Shown in pieces: positions 34,826 to 42,631 of a stretch of DNA of 64,000 bases. Every line of letters starts with the position of its first letter. Positions within the stretch are counted from its first letter, which is position 1. The notes below the pieces were generated by a model, which saw only the letters and a program-made list of their open reading frames with translations, was not told the origin of the DNA and made no database searches. The translations under genes and the position numbers were made by a program. Where the stretch lies: NCBI GenBank assembly GCA_050951725.1, contig JBMNJO010000001.1, forward strand, positions 372,001-436,000, given 5' to 3'. The stretch comes from DTU052 sp050951725 (lineage in GTDB: Bacteria > Bacillota > Syntrophomonadia > Syntrophomonadales > DTU052).

Positions 34826-36201
34826 AACTGCTGACAAGACGTGCACTGGTGGTACTGGCGCTGGCTATAATGGTCATGTCCGGACTCCTGATATTCACCA
34901 TGAGGTATCTGGGAGAGGCTTCTTCGTGGGTTATGCACCCTGCCAACCGGCATCTGTATACTGACGGCCAGCCCCTGGTGACCGGGACAATTTACGACCG
35001 CAACGGTGAGATTCTGTTCCAGACCGTCGACGGCACCACGGAATACAACGAGGACAAAACGGTCAGACGGGCGGTTATGCACGCGGTTGGTGACCCTAAC
35101 GGCAATGTGGTGACCGGGGCCCGGGTGGCCTTTGGGGAGAGGCTGAGTGGTTGGGGTCTGCTCCAGGGGGCGTATCGCTTCAACCAGCGGTTGAGTCATT
35201 TCAGGAGCGACCTGACACTAACCCTGGATTCGGACCTGTGTGCGGTGGCCTACAATGCGCTGAACGGGCGCAAGGGGACGGTCGGGGTCTATAACTATAA
35301 GACGGGGGAGATTCTGTGCATGGTCAGCGCTCCTTCGTTTGACCCGCAGTATCCCCCGGATATTGAGCAGGATCCGGAACGGTATGAGGGGGTATATATC
35401 AACCGCTTCCTCTCGGCAGCTTATACCCCGGGCTCAGTATTCAAGCTGGTAACCGCTGCCGCCGCGATTGATAACCTGGAGAACATTGACACTGAGGTCT
35501 ACCACTGTGATGGAGAAACCATAATAGACGGGGAGTTGGTAACCTGTCCCTCAGCCCATGGAGAGGTCGATTTTGAAGAAGCCTTGGCCAAATCGTGCAA
35601 TGTGGCATTCGCCCATATAACTCTGGCCATTGGCCAGGATAAATTGCAGCAGTATGCCGAGAAGGCTGGTTTCAACGCCAGTTTGGAGGTAAACAGCATC
35701 AAGACCAGGATAGGCCGGGTAAATGTAGAAAATGCCGAGGGGGGAGACCTGGCCTGGGCCGGGATCGGCCAATACAGCAACACGGCTAACCCCCTCAGCT
35801 TTATGGCTTACGTTGGTGCGATTGCCAATGACGGGGTCCGCGTTTCGCCGAGGATTCTAAAAGACAATCTGTTATCACACCTTATCAGGTCCATCGCTGG
35901 AAAGGACCGTATTCTGTCCGCAGAGACAGCCGGGAAACTGGAAAGCATGATGCGGAATAACGTGCTTGAGACCTACGGGGAGGGTAACTACAGCGGCTTG
36001 CAGCTGTGCGCCAAAACCGGGACTGCCGAGGTAGGGAAGGGCAAAGAACCCCATGCCTGGTTTGCCGGATACATGGACCGCGAGGACTGCCCCCTGGCTT
36101 TTGTGGTGGTGGTGGAAAATGGGGGTGGCGGCAGTCGGGTGGCGGGGCCTATTGCAAGAACGGTGCTGCGATCAGCGGTCAGCCGTTATGCGGGGGATTA
36201 G
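34822..36201 (+). CDS. pbpA: Class B penicillin-binding protein (PbpA/FtsI-like)
   Basis: 459 residues, short for the class and without PASTA repeats. An N-terminal anchor helix is followed by a small pedestal region (GTIYDRNGEILFQT). The transpeptidase domain has SVFK (Ser205, Lys208), SCN near 256 and KTGTAE near 398. It cross-links peptidoglycan and works with the SEDS polymerase encoded just upstream (4-nt GTGA overlap). This SEDS-PBP pairing matches the PbpA-FtsW module of actinobacteria and clostridia. The 3' end overlaps the convergent DUF4130 gene by 23 nt. Confidence 0.92.
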   Translation: MKLLTRRALVVLALAIMVMSGLLIFTMRYLGEASSWVMHPANRHLYTDGQPLVTGTIYDRNGEILFQTVDGTTEYNEDKTVRRAVMHAVGDPNGNVVTGARVAFGERLSGWGLLQGAYRFNQRLSHFRSDLTLTLDSDLCAVAYNALNGRKGTVGVYNYKTGEILCMVSAPSFDPQYPPDIEQDPERYEGVYINRFLSAAYTPGSVFKLVTAAAAIDNLENIDTEVYHCDGETIIDGELVTCPSAHGEVDFEEALAKSCNVAFAHITLAIGQDKLQQYAEKAGFNASLEVNSIKTRIGRVNVENAEGGDLAWAGIGQYSNTANPLSFMAYVGAIANDGVRVSPRILKDNLLSHLIRSIAGKDRILSAETAGKLESMMRNNVLETYGEGNYSGLQLCAKTGTAEVGKGKEPHAWFAGYMDREDCPLAFVVVVENGGGGSRVAGPIARTVLRSAVSRYAGD

Positions 36202-36964
36202 GAAGCTGAAATTCCACCAGGTGACGGCGATAACGGTGGGGGACACACCGGGATTGCAGACGCGGGTTATAGCGGGATTCGATACCGATCTTTTGAAAAT
36301 AGGTCTGCCACAGGTATTGCCAGTGCTGTTCTTCCTGAGGCAAAGATTCATCCCAGTGGTAATCAAAGTCAGTTATAAACCATTTGGATTGTACAGGAGA
36401 CTCGTTATTTATCCGGTCAGGCCCGTCGTAGATAATGGCCAGCTTTCGCCGCTGGTCATGAATGATCCAGCGTTCACCTCCCAAACGATCAGCAAAGTGG
36501 TCGGCTATCAGGGGAAGCACATGGTGGTCAGGAGACAAAGCCGAGTACAGGAAGCAGCCAGTATCAGCAAAACGCAGCAGGCCTAACAAACGGTGAACCT
36601 CGCCAACCACCTTTCGCTCCAGTCTATGTACCGGATACACCGCCGGATGACTGTGATAAAGGTTCAATTTTGGTCCCATCCGGAACCCCAGGCGCAGATA
36701 CCCCAGGATCAAGTTTCCCTTCTCCGGAGAAGAGGAGAGGTAGATGTGATAGACCGTTTCCAAAGCACTGGTTGAAATCTTCTCCTCGATAGCCTGGTAA
36801 ACCCGAGATGCCAGAGCCGGCTCGGTTGTTACCGATGTAGTGTCAGACAACAGGGATGGCTGGAACAACTCCTGAGAGTAGATACCAGTCGCAGCTTCCT
36901 GGTAATAGTGGTGATATATACAGGTCAAAAGCCCGTCAAAACTCCCATCGTACAGGTACTCCAT
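36179..36964 (-). CDS. TIGR03915-type DNA metabolism protein (DUF4130)
   Basis: 261 residues from ATG 36964, 6 nt behind a GGGGAG site; GTG 36967 is too close to it. Recognised by the N-terminal YLYDGSFDGLLTCIYHHYY, the central LGYLRLGF...VHRLERKVVGEVHRLLGLLRFAD, and the C-terminal W-YLWQTYFQKIGIESRYNPRLQSRCVPHRYRRHLVEF. It is the standard partner of the radical-SAM protein upstream; both are predicted DNA repair or modification proteins without an established reaction. Only 29 nt separate the pair. It overlaps the pbpA 3' end by 23 nt. Confidence 0.85.
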   Translation of the reverse strand: MEYLYDGSFDGLLTCIYHHYYQEAATGIYSQELFQPSLLSDTTSVTTEPALASRVYQAIEEKISTSALETVYHIYLSSSPEKGNLILGYLRLGFRMGPKLNLYHSHPAVYPVHRLERKVVGEVHRLLGLLRFADTGCFLYSALSPDHHVLPLIADHFADRLGGERWIIHDQRRKLAIIYDGPDRINNESPVQSKWFITDFDYHWDESLPQEEQHWQYLWQTYFQKIGIESRYNPRLQSRCVPHRYRRHLVEFQLPNPPHNG

Positions 36965-36993
36965 CACTTTCTCCCCCCGTGCTGGTTATTAAG

Positions 36994-38220
36994 CTAAAAC
37001 AGAGTCAGCTGTGTTACCTGAGCTTCCGGAACCATGATGCGGCGGATCGCCACCGGGTCAAAAGGCTGTTTGACCGGGCATCTTCCCTTGCAGGTCACAA
37101 AGTACTGGGCGCGCTTGAAAACAACCCCCAGTTTTTTCAGTTGGTCAGCCGAAATCGCTGCTACCCGGCGCTGGCTAATGATACGCCGAGCAGATACTGG
37201 TCCGATCCCCGGCACCCGCAGGAGTTCCTCATAGGAGGCACGATTGATCTCCAAAGGAAAGAATTCCGGATGCCTCAGGGCCCAGGAGGTCTTAGGATCG
37301 ATCTCGGTTTCCAGATTAGCATGGGCCGGGTCCACTATTTCCTCGGCTTTGAAATGGTAGTAACGCATAAGCCAGTCCGACTGGTAAAGCCGGTGTTCCC
37401 GGAGCAACGGCGGCGCAGTCAGCAGGGCCGGAAGGTTCGAGTCCTGATTGACTGGTACATAGGCAGAGAAATAGACCCGCTTCAGGTCAAATTTCTGGTA
37501 TAAAGCCTGGGTAGTGTGCAGGATGGTCAGATCGCTGTCCGGAGTGGCACCGATGATCATCTGGGTGGACTGGCCAGCAGGTACAAAACGCGGAGCATGG
37601 CGAAAGCGCCGACGGTCCTCCTTATGCATCCGAATCTTATCCTTCAGCTGCTTCATGGAGCCGTACATCACTGGCAGAGACTTCTGCGGTGCCAGCAGAC
37701 GCAGGCTTTGTTCAGTGGGCTGCTCAATATTGATACTCATCCGGTCCGCCATCAGCCCAGCCTGGTTTATCAAGGCCGGGTCGGCACCTGGAATAACCTT
37801 CACATGAACATATCCGTTGAACTCGTACTCTTCGCGGAGCAAAGTCAGAACCTGGATAATCTTATCCATGGTGTAATCGGGGGATTTCTCTACCGCAGCG
37901 CTGAGGAACAAACCTTCGATATAGTTTCGCCGGTAGAACTGGATGGTCAAATCTGCCAGTTCGCGGGGAGTGAAACTTGCCCGAGGGATATCATTCGAAC
38001 GTCGGTTAACGCAATAGCGGCAGTCAAATATGCAGTCGTTGCTGAGCAGTATTTTCAAAAGGGAAATGCAGCGTCCGTCCGAGGACCAGGTATGACATAT
38101 GCCACAAGACGCGGTATTTCCGGTTCCAGCCTTGTTCTTTCGGGATACACCGCTGGAAGAGCAGGAGACGTCATATTTGGCGGCATTGGCCAGGATGCTG
38201 AGTTTGTTCAGAATATCCAT
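36994..38220 (-). CDS. Putative DNA modification/repair radical SAM protein (TIGR03916 type)
   Basis: 408 residues from ATG 38220 (GAGGT 8 nt upstream). The radical-SAM CxxxCxxC is CIFDCRYC near residue 62, preceded by ASCGICHTWSSDGRC, a possible second Cys cluster. The C-terminus has a helix-hairpin-helix motif (YEELLRVPGIGPVSARRIISQRR near 330) for DNA binding. Forms a conserved pair with the DUF4130 gene behind it. The substrate is unknown; a photoproduct- or base-modification repair is often suggested. An IS1182-like element ends only 22 nt upstream of the start codon, so the native promoter has been moved about 1.9 kb away. Confidence 0.88.
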   Translation of the reverse strand: MDILNKLSILANAAKYDVSCSSSGVSRKNKAGTGNTASCGICHTWSSDGRCISLLKILLSNDCIFDCRYCVNRRSNDIPRASFTPRELADLTIQFYRRNYIEGLFLSAAVEKSPDYTMDKIIQVLTLLREEYEFNGYVHVKVIPGADPALINQAGLMADRMSINIEQPTEQSLRLLAPQKSLPVMYGSMKQLKDKIRMHKEDRRRFRHAPRFVPAGQSTQMIIGATPDSDLTILHTTQALYQKFDLKRVYFSAYVPVNQDSNLPALLTAPPLLREHRLYQSDWLMRYYHFKAEEIVDPAHANLETEIDPKTSWALRHPEFFPLEINRASYEELLRVPGIGPVSARRIISQRRVAAISADQLKKLGVVFKRAQYFVTCKGRCPVKQPFDPVAIRRIMVPEAQVTQLTLF

Positions 38221-38241
38221 CGAGAATACCTCAAAGCAAAA

Positions 38242-38260
38242 TTGATTCCACTGCAAAAAC
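38242..38260. repeat. IS1182-like left terminal inverted repeat
   Basis: 19 nt matching the inverse of 40131-40149 without mismatch; lies 22 nt from the start codon of the radical-SAM gene. Confidence 0.9.
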
Positions 38261-38382
38261 AGGTTGTTTAACCCCTATGGGGGTTTTCAATAGTAAAAAT
38301 TGTCTTGAGCAGATAGCTCAAAAAGTTCTTTTTCAACTGAAGATCGCTAATTTAGACCTCCATTACTATGGTTTTGTGTTCG

Positions 38383-40095
38383 TTAACCTAAATTTGGGCA
38401 TAATATCCCTGCTTTTGGCCTTTTCGGCTTCCTTAGCTTGCCCAGAGCCATCCGGGAAAACTGCTTAATATTTCGGGCTATAATTTTGTAAGCAGTGACC
38501 AAGTAAGTTTTTAGCACGCCACGTGTGTAAAGGTTATTCAGATCTTCCCCTCTTTTTAGAGCGGAGTTGGTTGCTTCGATTCCAGCACGATAACTGGTGT
38601 TTTCACGTCTGACCGCAATATTGTGTATTTGATCTCTAACCCGGTCAGCCTGGATGGTTTTTAAACTAACCCGTAATATCCGGTCTTTCTTCTGGGTCTT
38701 TACTGGACATATATCAAAATTCGGGCATCCTTGGCAATCCTCGTGTTTGAAGTGGCAACTGCTAGTCTTGGAACCGGGATTGAAATCGCTTCTAAATGGG
38801 ATCTTGCCCTGGGGACAACTGATTATTTTCATATCATCATCAAACTTAAAACTGGTTGTGGAAAGTTTATCTGATGGAGCCTTACGTCCGGTCATATCTG
38901 TATAGTGTAGGTTAACCTCTAGCTCATCTGCCATTTCTATGACCTCTTGGCCGTAGTAACCTCCATCTAAGTAGATGTCCTTTACATCCGTCCTTTGTTT
39001 GATGATGGGTATGCGCTCCTTAGCCATCTCTACATCGCTGATGTTATTGGGTTGTACTGAAAAGTCGGTAATCACCTGAATCGGGTTTTCTTTGCTACTG
39101 GTTTCGCTCACGTTTAAAACGTAGCCGCTATGGTTCTTACCCGCTTTGTTACGGAAGGTAGCGTCACTATCATAAGCTGATTGCAGGGAACCGCTTTCAA
39201 TTTCACTACTGGGCTTGGCGAGCCATATTCCCTTAGATTCATCGAAGGCAGCCTGTTCGCCTAGAAAACGCTTAAGCAGAACCATTTCTCGTTTTGAAGC
39301 AAGGTTACGATCCTTATTTGCCAAGTTATCTACCTCTTGCATGAGGTTAAGGACTTTCTGGAACCTGCTTTCCAGTTCCTGATTTCTAGTTCTGTATAGT
39401 AAATCAGTTCTGAAGCTATCTCTTAACACTTGTTTGAGATTATCGGAAAGCATGTTAGAAGCAATGCCTCTTACCGCTTGAACCAATACATCCAGGGCTA
39501 ACGAGAGTCTACCGGCTTTCTTGATATTGGGAGAAATCAAGGTAGAATCCATACGCTGGTCATCGGTTTTTATCCCGGCTTGTTCGATAAAATTCTTGGT
39601 TAGGATTTCAAACTGTTGGAAAATCACTTCATCTTGCTCGGGATACTCTAATATGTGCCTATAAACTCTTTCTCTGAATTCGTAAAGGGTACGTTCAGCC
39701 AGGTAAACCTCACCCAGGTTTCTTATACCTAGGGCATAATTGACCTGGAAGTTAAAGTAGAACTGCTCGATTAATTCTTGATCAGTATAACCAAACATGT
39801 TTTTGATAATCTCTAATGACATCAGTATATTAACTGGAACATTGGGTCTGCCGGTATCAAGACAATACATGGGGGCAAACAGATCTTCGTTGATTTTACA
39901 AAAAACATGTTCATAGAAAACTGGTGCCCAGGTTTTGTTTAGTAGTTTGGCTACACTTGGTCTCATGGACTGGTAATGGCTAAAAAGTTCATCTTGATAG
40001 TGACTATCGTTTTTACGGAACATACTGCAAAACCACCCTAAAGTTAGTTTATCTTTTATTTGCTTTAAATATCTAACTATTACTTCAATATTCAC
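38383..40095 (-). CDS. IS1182 family transposase
   Basis: 570 residues. The N-terminal DUF772-like region has LNKTWAPVFYEHVF, PNVPVNILMSLEIIKNMFGYTDQELIEQFYF, typical of IS1182/IS5-type DDE enzymes. Catalytic-region features: TDDQRMDSTLISPNIKK near 185, IYLDGGYYGQEVIEMA near 360, and a Cys cluster CQGCPNFDICP near 445. A closing YRAGIEATNSALKRG carries the likely Glu. The frame is intact and long enough to be active. Only one copy is in the window. Confidence 0.93.
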   Translation of the reverse strand: MNIEVIVRYLKQIKDKLTLGWFCSMFRKNDSHYQDELFSHYQSMRPSVAKLLNKTWAPVFYEHVFCKINEDLFAPMYCLDTGRPNVPVNILMSLEIIKNMFGYTDQELIEQFYFNFQVNYALGIRNLGEVYLAERTLYEFRERVYRHILEYPEQDEVIFQQFEILTKNFIEQAGIKTDDQRMDSTLISPNIKKAGRLSLALDVLVQAVRGIASNMLSDNLKQVLRDSFRTDLLYRTRNQELESRFQKVLNLMQEVDNLANKDRNLASKREMVLLKRFLGEQAAFDESKGIWLAKPSSEIESGSLQSAYDSDATFRNKAGKNHSGYVLNVSETSSKENPIQVITDFSVQPNNISDVEMAKERIPIIKQRTDVKDIYLDGGYYGQEVIEMADELEVNLHYTDMTGRKAPSDKLSTTSFKFDDDMKIISCPQGKIPFRSDFNPGSKTSSCHFKHEDCQGCPNFDICPVKTQKKDRILRVSLKTIQADRVRDQIHNIAVRRENTSYRAGIEATNSALKRGEDLNNLYTRGVLKTYLVTAYKIIARNIKQFSRMALGKLRKPKRPKAGILCPNLG

Positions 40096-40130
40096 AGTGG
40101 TTTATCCTGCTGTTTTACAATATTTTTGGG

Positions 40131-40149
40131 GTTTTTGCAGTGGAATCAA
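40131..40149. repeat. IS1182-like right terminal inverted repeat
   Basis: GTTTTTGCAGTGGAATCAA, perfect inverse of 38242-38260; 36 nt upstream of the transposase start. Confidence 0.9.
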
Positions 40150-40486
40150 AATTGGTCTGGAATCATTTTTAGTATACTACCGAATACAAAAGATAGCAAA
40201 CTAATGTTCGCATGCATGCATTGAGTCGTTTGAATTTTTGAGAATTGATATTTATCTGGCGGTATAAGCCGTGTGAAAAGGCTATTTCAGGAATATTATA
40301 ACATTGATTGGAGTATATAAAGCAGTGAGATTACCGCTTTAGGTGGGACGGGAGACCAAGCTGGCCTGTCCAATAAGATGATTCTGATGGAGGAAGATAA
40401 TGCGTGTTGCCGGTTCTGATATCATGATTCAAACGCGGTATGCCACAATTACGAGAAATCCTGACATCATGAAGCGGTTAGCCTAA
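40150..40486. other. 337 bp between IS1182-like element and S26 peptidase
   Basis: Probably includes the former upstream region of the radical-SAM gene (minus strand) and the promoter of the 28-codon ORF and S26 gene (plus strand). The only coding signal is the short ORF at 40400-40486. Confidence 0.35.
40400..40486 (+). CDS. 28-residue ORF translationally coupled to S26 peptidase
   Basis: ATG 40400 lies 6 nt after a strong GGAGGA site. The peptide is basic with no hydrophobic helix; it starts MRVAGSDIMIQT and ends PDIMKRLA. Its TAA at 40484-40486 abuts the ATG of the S26 gene (TAAATG), and the S26 gene has no good ribosome site of its own, so the ORF may serve as a coupling leader or encode a small peptide processed by the S26 enzyme. 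The family is not recognised. Confidence 0.45.
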   Translation: MRVAGSDIMIQTRYATITRNPDIMKRLA

Positions 40487-40906
40487 ATGAGCCAGACAAA
40501 AGAAATCAGAACGGTTAAGAGTTGTGAACTAATACCGGCGGTTGCCGGGCTGCTCTCGGAGGGGCGGAATGTAAAGATTACGGTCACCGGGAATAGCATG
40601 TATCCGTTCCTGCGCCATGGGCTGGATGCGGTGAGTTTGGCACCCGTCGAACTTCATGCCTTGAAATCTGGGGATGTGGTGCTGGTTAAGCGGGACAATG
40701 GGCAATATGTTTTGCACCGCATGGTAAAGAGGTGTTTGGACAGCGTTTTAATTCTTGGCGATGCACAGCAGGATATAGAAGGACCATTACGATTGGATCA
40801 GGTCATTGCAGTGGTTACCCAGGTCTGGCGGGGTGACCTGATAATAAATTGTAACGGCCTGGGGTGGAGAACATGTTCTCGGCTTTGGCATCACCCCGCT
40901 GGGTGA
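40487..40906 (+). CDS. S24/S26 family signal-peptidase-like protein
   Basis: 139 residues. GNSMYPFL has the nucleophile Ser37 and YVLHRMV has a His at 77, the Ser-His arrangement of ER/archaeal-type signal peptidases rather than the Ser-Lys type. No clear membrane anchor is seen at either end, unlike canonical SipW. It follows the 28-codon ORF without a gap and is followed by a BY-kinase gene. Such small S26 proteins occur with polysaccharide or peptide maturation genes in Clostridia; the substrate is unknown. Confidence 0.75.
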   Translation: MSQTKEIRTVKSCELIPAVAGLLSEGRNVKITVTGNSMYPFLRHGLDAVSLAPVELHALKSGDVVLVKRDNGQYVLHRMVKRCLDSVLILGDAQQDIEGPLRLDQVIAVVTQVWRGDLIINCNGLGWRTCSRLWHHPAG

Positions 40907-40928
40907 AATACCCCATGTTAAACCAAAA

Positions 40929-41645
40929 GTGCAACGAAAGACCTCGTACAACCCGCTGATAACTGATATAACAACTGATTTTGGTTTCACAGAATCCTTT
41001 AAAGCTTTACGTACCCACATATTATACCGGTCACAAGTCAAAAACGCTAAAAGAATACTGGTCACCAGTGCGATGAAAGGCGAAGGTAAAACTACGGTAT
41101 CTACCAACCTGGCACTTTCCTTCGCTAATAGTGGCAAGTCAGTTCTGCTGATGGACTGTGATTTGCGCAAGCCCATCATCTACCCAACACCAATCCCCTG
41201 GTGGAAGATTGGCGTGAAGGGTCTTACCGCGGTACTTTACGGTCAGTGTGAGCCAACCGAGGCCATTATCTACGATGAGGAGCTGGGAATCGCAGTGCTG
41301 CCCCGTGGAAGAACAGTAATAAATTCCGCAGAATTACTGGGTTCCGATGCGATGCAAAGACTATTAGATGAACTGGGGAACAGCTTTGATTATATAATCA
41401 TGGATACACCACCTGTGAATCTGTTGAGTGATGCTGTTGTATTGTGTTCTCTAGCGGACGCAGTCATCCTGGTAGTCCGACAGGAGCACGCCAAAATCGA
41501 TGTTATTGGGGAGACCATAGACAGCCTGCAAAACGTGGGGGCTGATATCATGGGCGGTGTGCTTAATGACATCCGACATATGAATCGTAATACAGGATAC
41601 AAATACAAATACTACGACGACTACGATTATTATGATTTCGGCTAA
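40929..41645 (+). CDS. CpsD/CapB family tyrosine-protein kinase (BY-kinase)
   Basis: 238 residues. Motifs of the BY-kinase ATPase: FTESFKALRTHILY near the N-terminus, Walker A SAMKGEGKTT near residue 46, Walker A' LLMDCDLRKP near 72, Walker B YIIMDTPPVNLLSD near 154, and a C-terminal tyrosine cluster YKYKYYDDYDYYDFG for autophosphorylation. BY-kinases regulate exopolysaccharide polymerisation; no Wzz-like partner is adjacent. GTG 40929 has no ribosome site, and the frame is open back to 40848 with plausible protein-like sequence (LGEIPHVKPK) but no standard start codon, so the true start is unclear. Confidence 0.85.
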   Translation: MQRKTSYNPLITDITTDFGFTESFKALRTHILYRSQVKNAKRILVTSAMKGEGKTTVSTNLALSFANSGKSVLLMDCDLRKPIIYPTPIPWWKIGVKGLTAVLYGQCEPTEAIIYDEELGIAVLPRGRTVINSAELLGSDAMQRLLDELGNSFDYIIMDTPPVNLLSDAVVLCSLADAVILVVRQEHAKIDVIGETIDSLQNVGADIMGGVLNDIRHMNRNTGYKYKYYDDYDYYDFG

Positions 41646-41695
41646 CGCCGACTCTTCATTGAACGATCGTGGATTGAGACGTATCTGAGTATTGA

Positions 41696-42328
41696 CTATT
41701 TGTGAATACTAACCGGGGTACCGGCGGGAATATTATCATAAATCCACTTCGAGTGATCTATTTCTAATCGAATACACCCGTGTGATGCTGGATTACCCAG
41801 TTTGTCTGCTTCTTCTTCAAGAACATTTTTATCGCGGTCCATTGGTACACTGTGGAACAGGTAGACTCCCCAGTCCTTAAATGAAACCCACCACTTTGCG
41901 CCTTGCTGGTATTTTTCGCTGAAAAACCATTCTCCCCGGTTCTGGATGGTAAAGTTACCCAGAGGGGTGGAGTCGTTTTTGCCGGTAGATACGATCCATT
42001 CTTTGATGACCGTGCCATTATTATAGATGCGTACTTTTTGCTCTCCAATATTTACATCAATAAAGTATCCTTTTGTTGTGGGCTGATTATTATTGGCTTT
42101 TGAGCCTTTCTTACTTGTACCCCGACTAGGTGGTAAAGAAGGCTTGTCCTTTGAATCCTTACCATTGGCCTGAAGATCCGCATCCTTAACTGGCTCGGGC
42201 TCCATTTCGTTTATGGCTGTGATGTTGTCCTTGTCCGATAGATTCACAGTACCCCCTGAGGGATCAATAACGGCAAAAAAGGCCAGTACCAGCGTTAGAC
42301 ATATGACTACCGGTAATAATTTCTTCAA
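41696..42328 (-). CDS. L,D-transpeptidase (YkuD domain), exported
   Basis: 210 residues. TTG 42328 lies 8 nt behind a GGGAGG site. A signal peptide (about 1-22, LLPVVICLTLVLAFFAV) is followed by a low-complexity Lys/Ser/Pro linker (about 45-75) and a YkuD domain from about 83 with STGKNDSTPLGNFTI and the catalytic SHGCIR (Cys185). It forms 3-3 cross-links in peptidoglycan or attaches proteins to it. Convergent with the BY-kinase gene. Confidence 0.92.
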   Translation of the reverse strand: MKKLLPVVICLTLVLAFFAVIDPSGGTVNLSDKDNITAINEMEPEPVKDADLQANGKDSKDKPSLPPSRGTSKKGSKANNNQPTTKGYFIDVNIGEQKVRIYNNGTVIKEWIVSTGKNDSTPLGNFTIQNRGEWFFSEKYQQGAKWWVSFKDWGVYLFHSVPMDRDKNVLEEEADKLGNPASHGCIRLEIDHSKWIYDNIPAGTPVSIHK

Positions 42329-42631
42329 CGTAGCATCCTCCCGTGCGAAAACAATCGAGCTATCACAACATTATAGCTGTTGTTTTTACTATTCATAAGT
42401 TAATACGATTTATTTCGGACAAAGTATCACGGAAAATACTGGCGTTAGCTTTTGTGAATCAAGAAGGGAGCATATCTAAACGCGTCAAAGCCCGATTAGA
42501 ATTTTTCACCATAAGCCAAGCTGTCCTTTATATTATTGAGGTATCAGAATGACAATCAAAGTAAGATAATGGAATCAATAACATAAACAAGGCATTTCCC
42601 GGCGAAAACCCCAACTTTGCCGCAGGCCTCT
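42329..42631. other. 303 bp between L,D-transpeptidase and spoVR
   Basis: Upstream region of the minus-strand L,D-transpeptidase and 3' flank of spoVR. A CAACATTATAGCTGTTG partial palindrome lies near 42366-42382. No gene and no strong terminator seen. Confidence 0.3.

Larger units (their letters stand above)
38242..40149 (-). mobile_element. IS1182-family insertion sequence
   Basis: Bounded by perfect 19-bp terminal inverted repeats, TTGATTCCACTGCAAAAAC at 38242-38260 and its inverse at 40131-40149. One transposase gene fills most of the 1.9 kb. Flanks are A-rich on both sides (AAA at 38239-38241 and 40150-40152), a possible 3-bp target duplication that cannot be told from chance. Inserted directly upstream of the radical-SAM gene. 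Confidence 0.9.
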
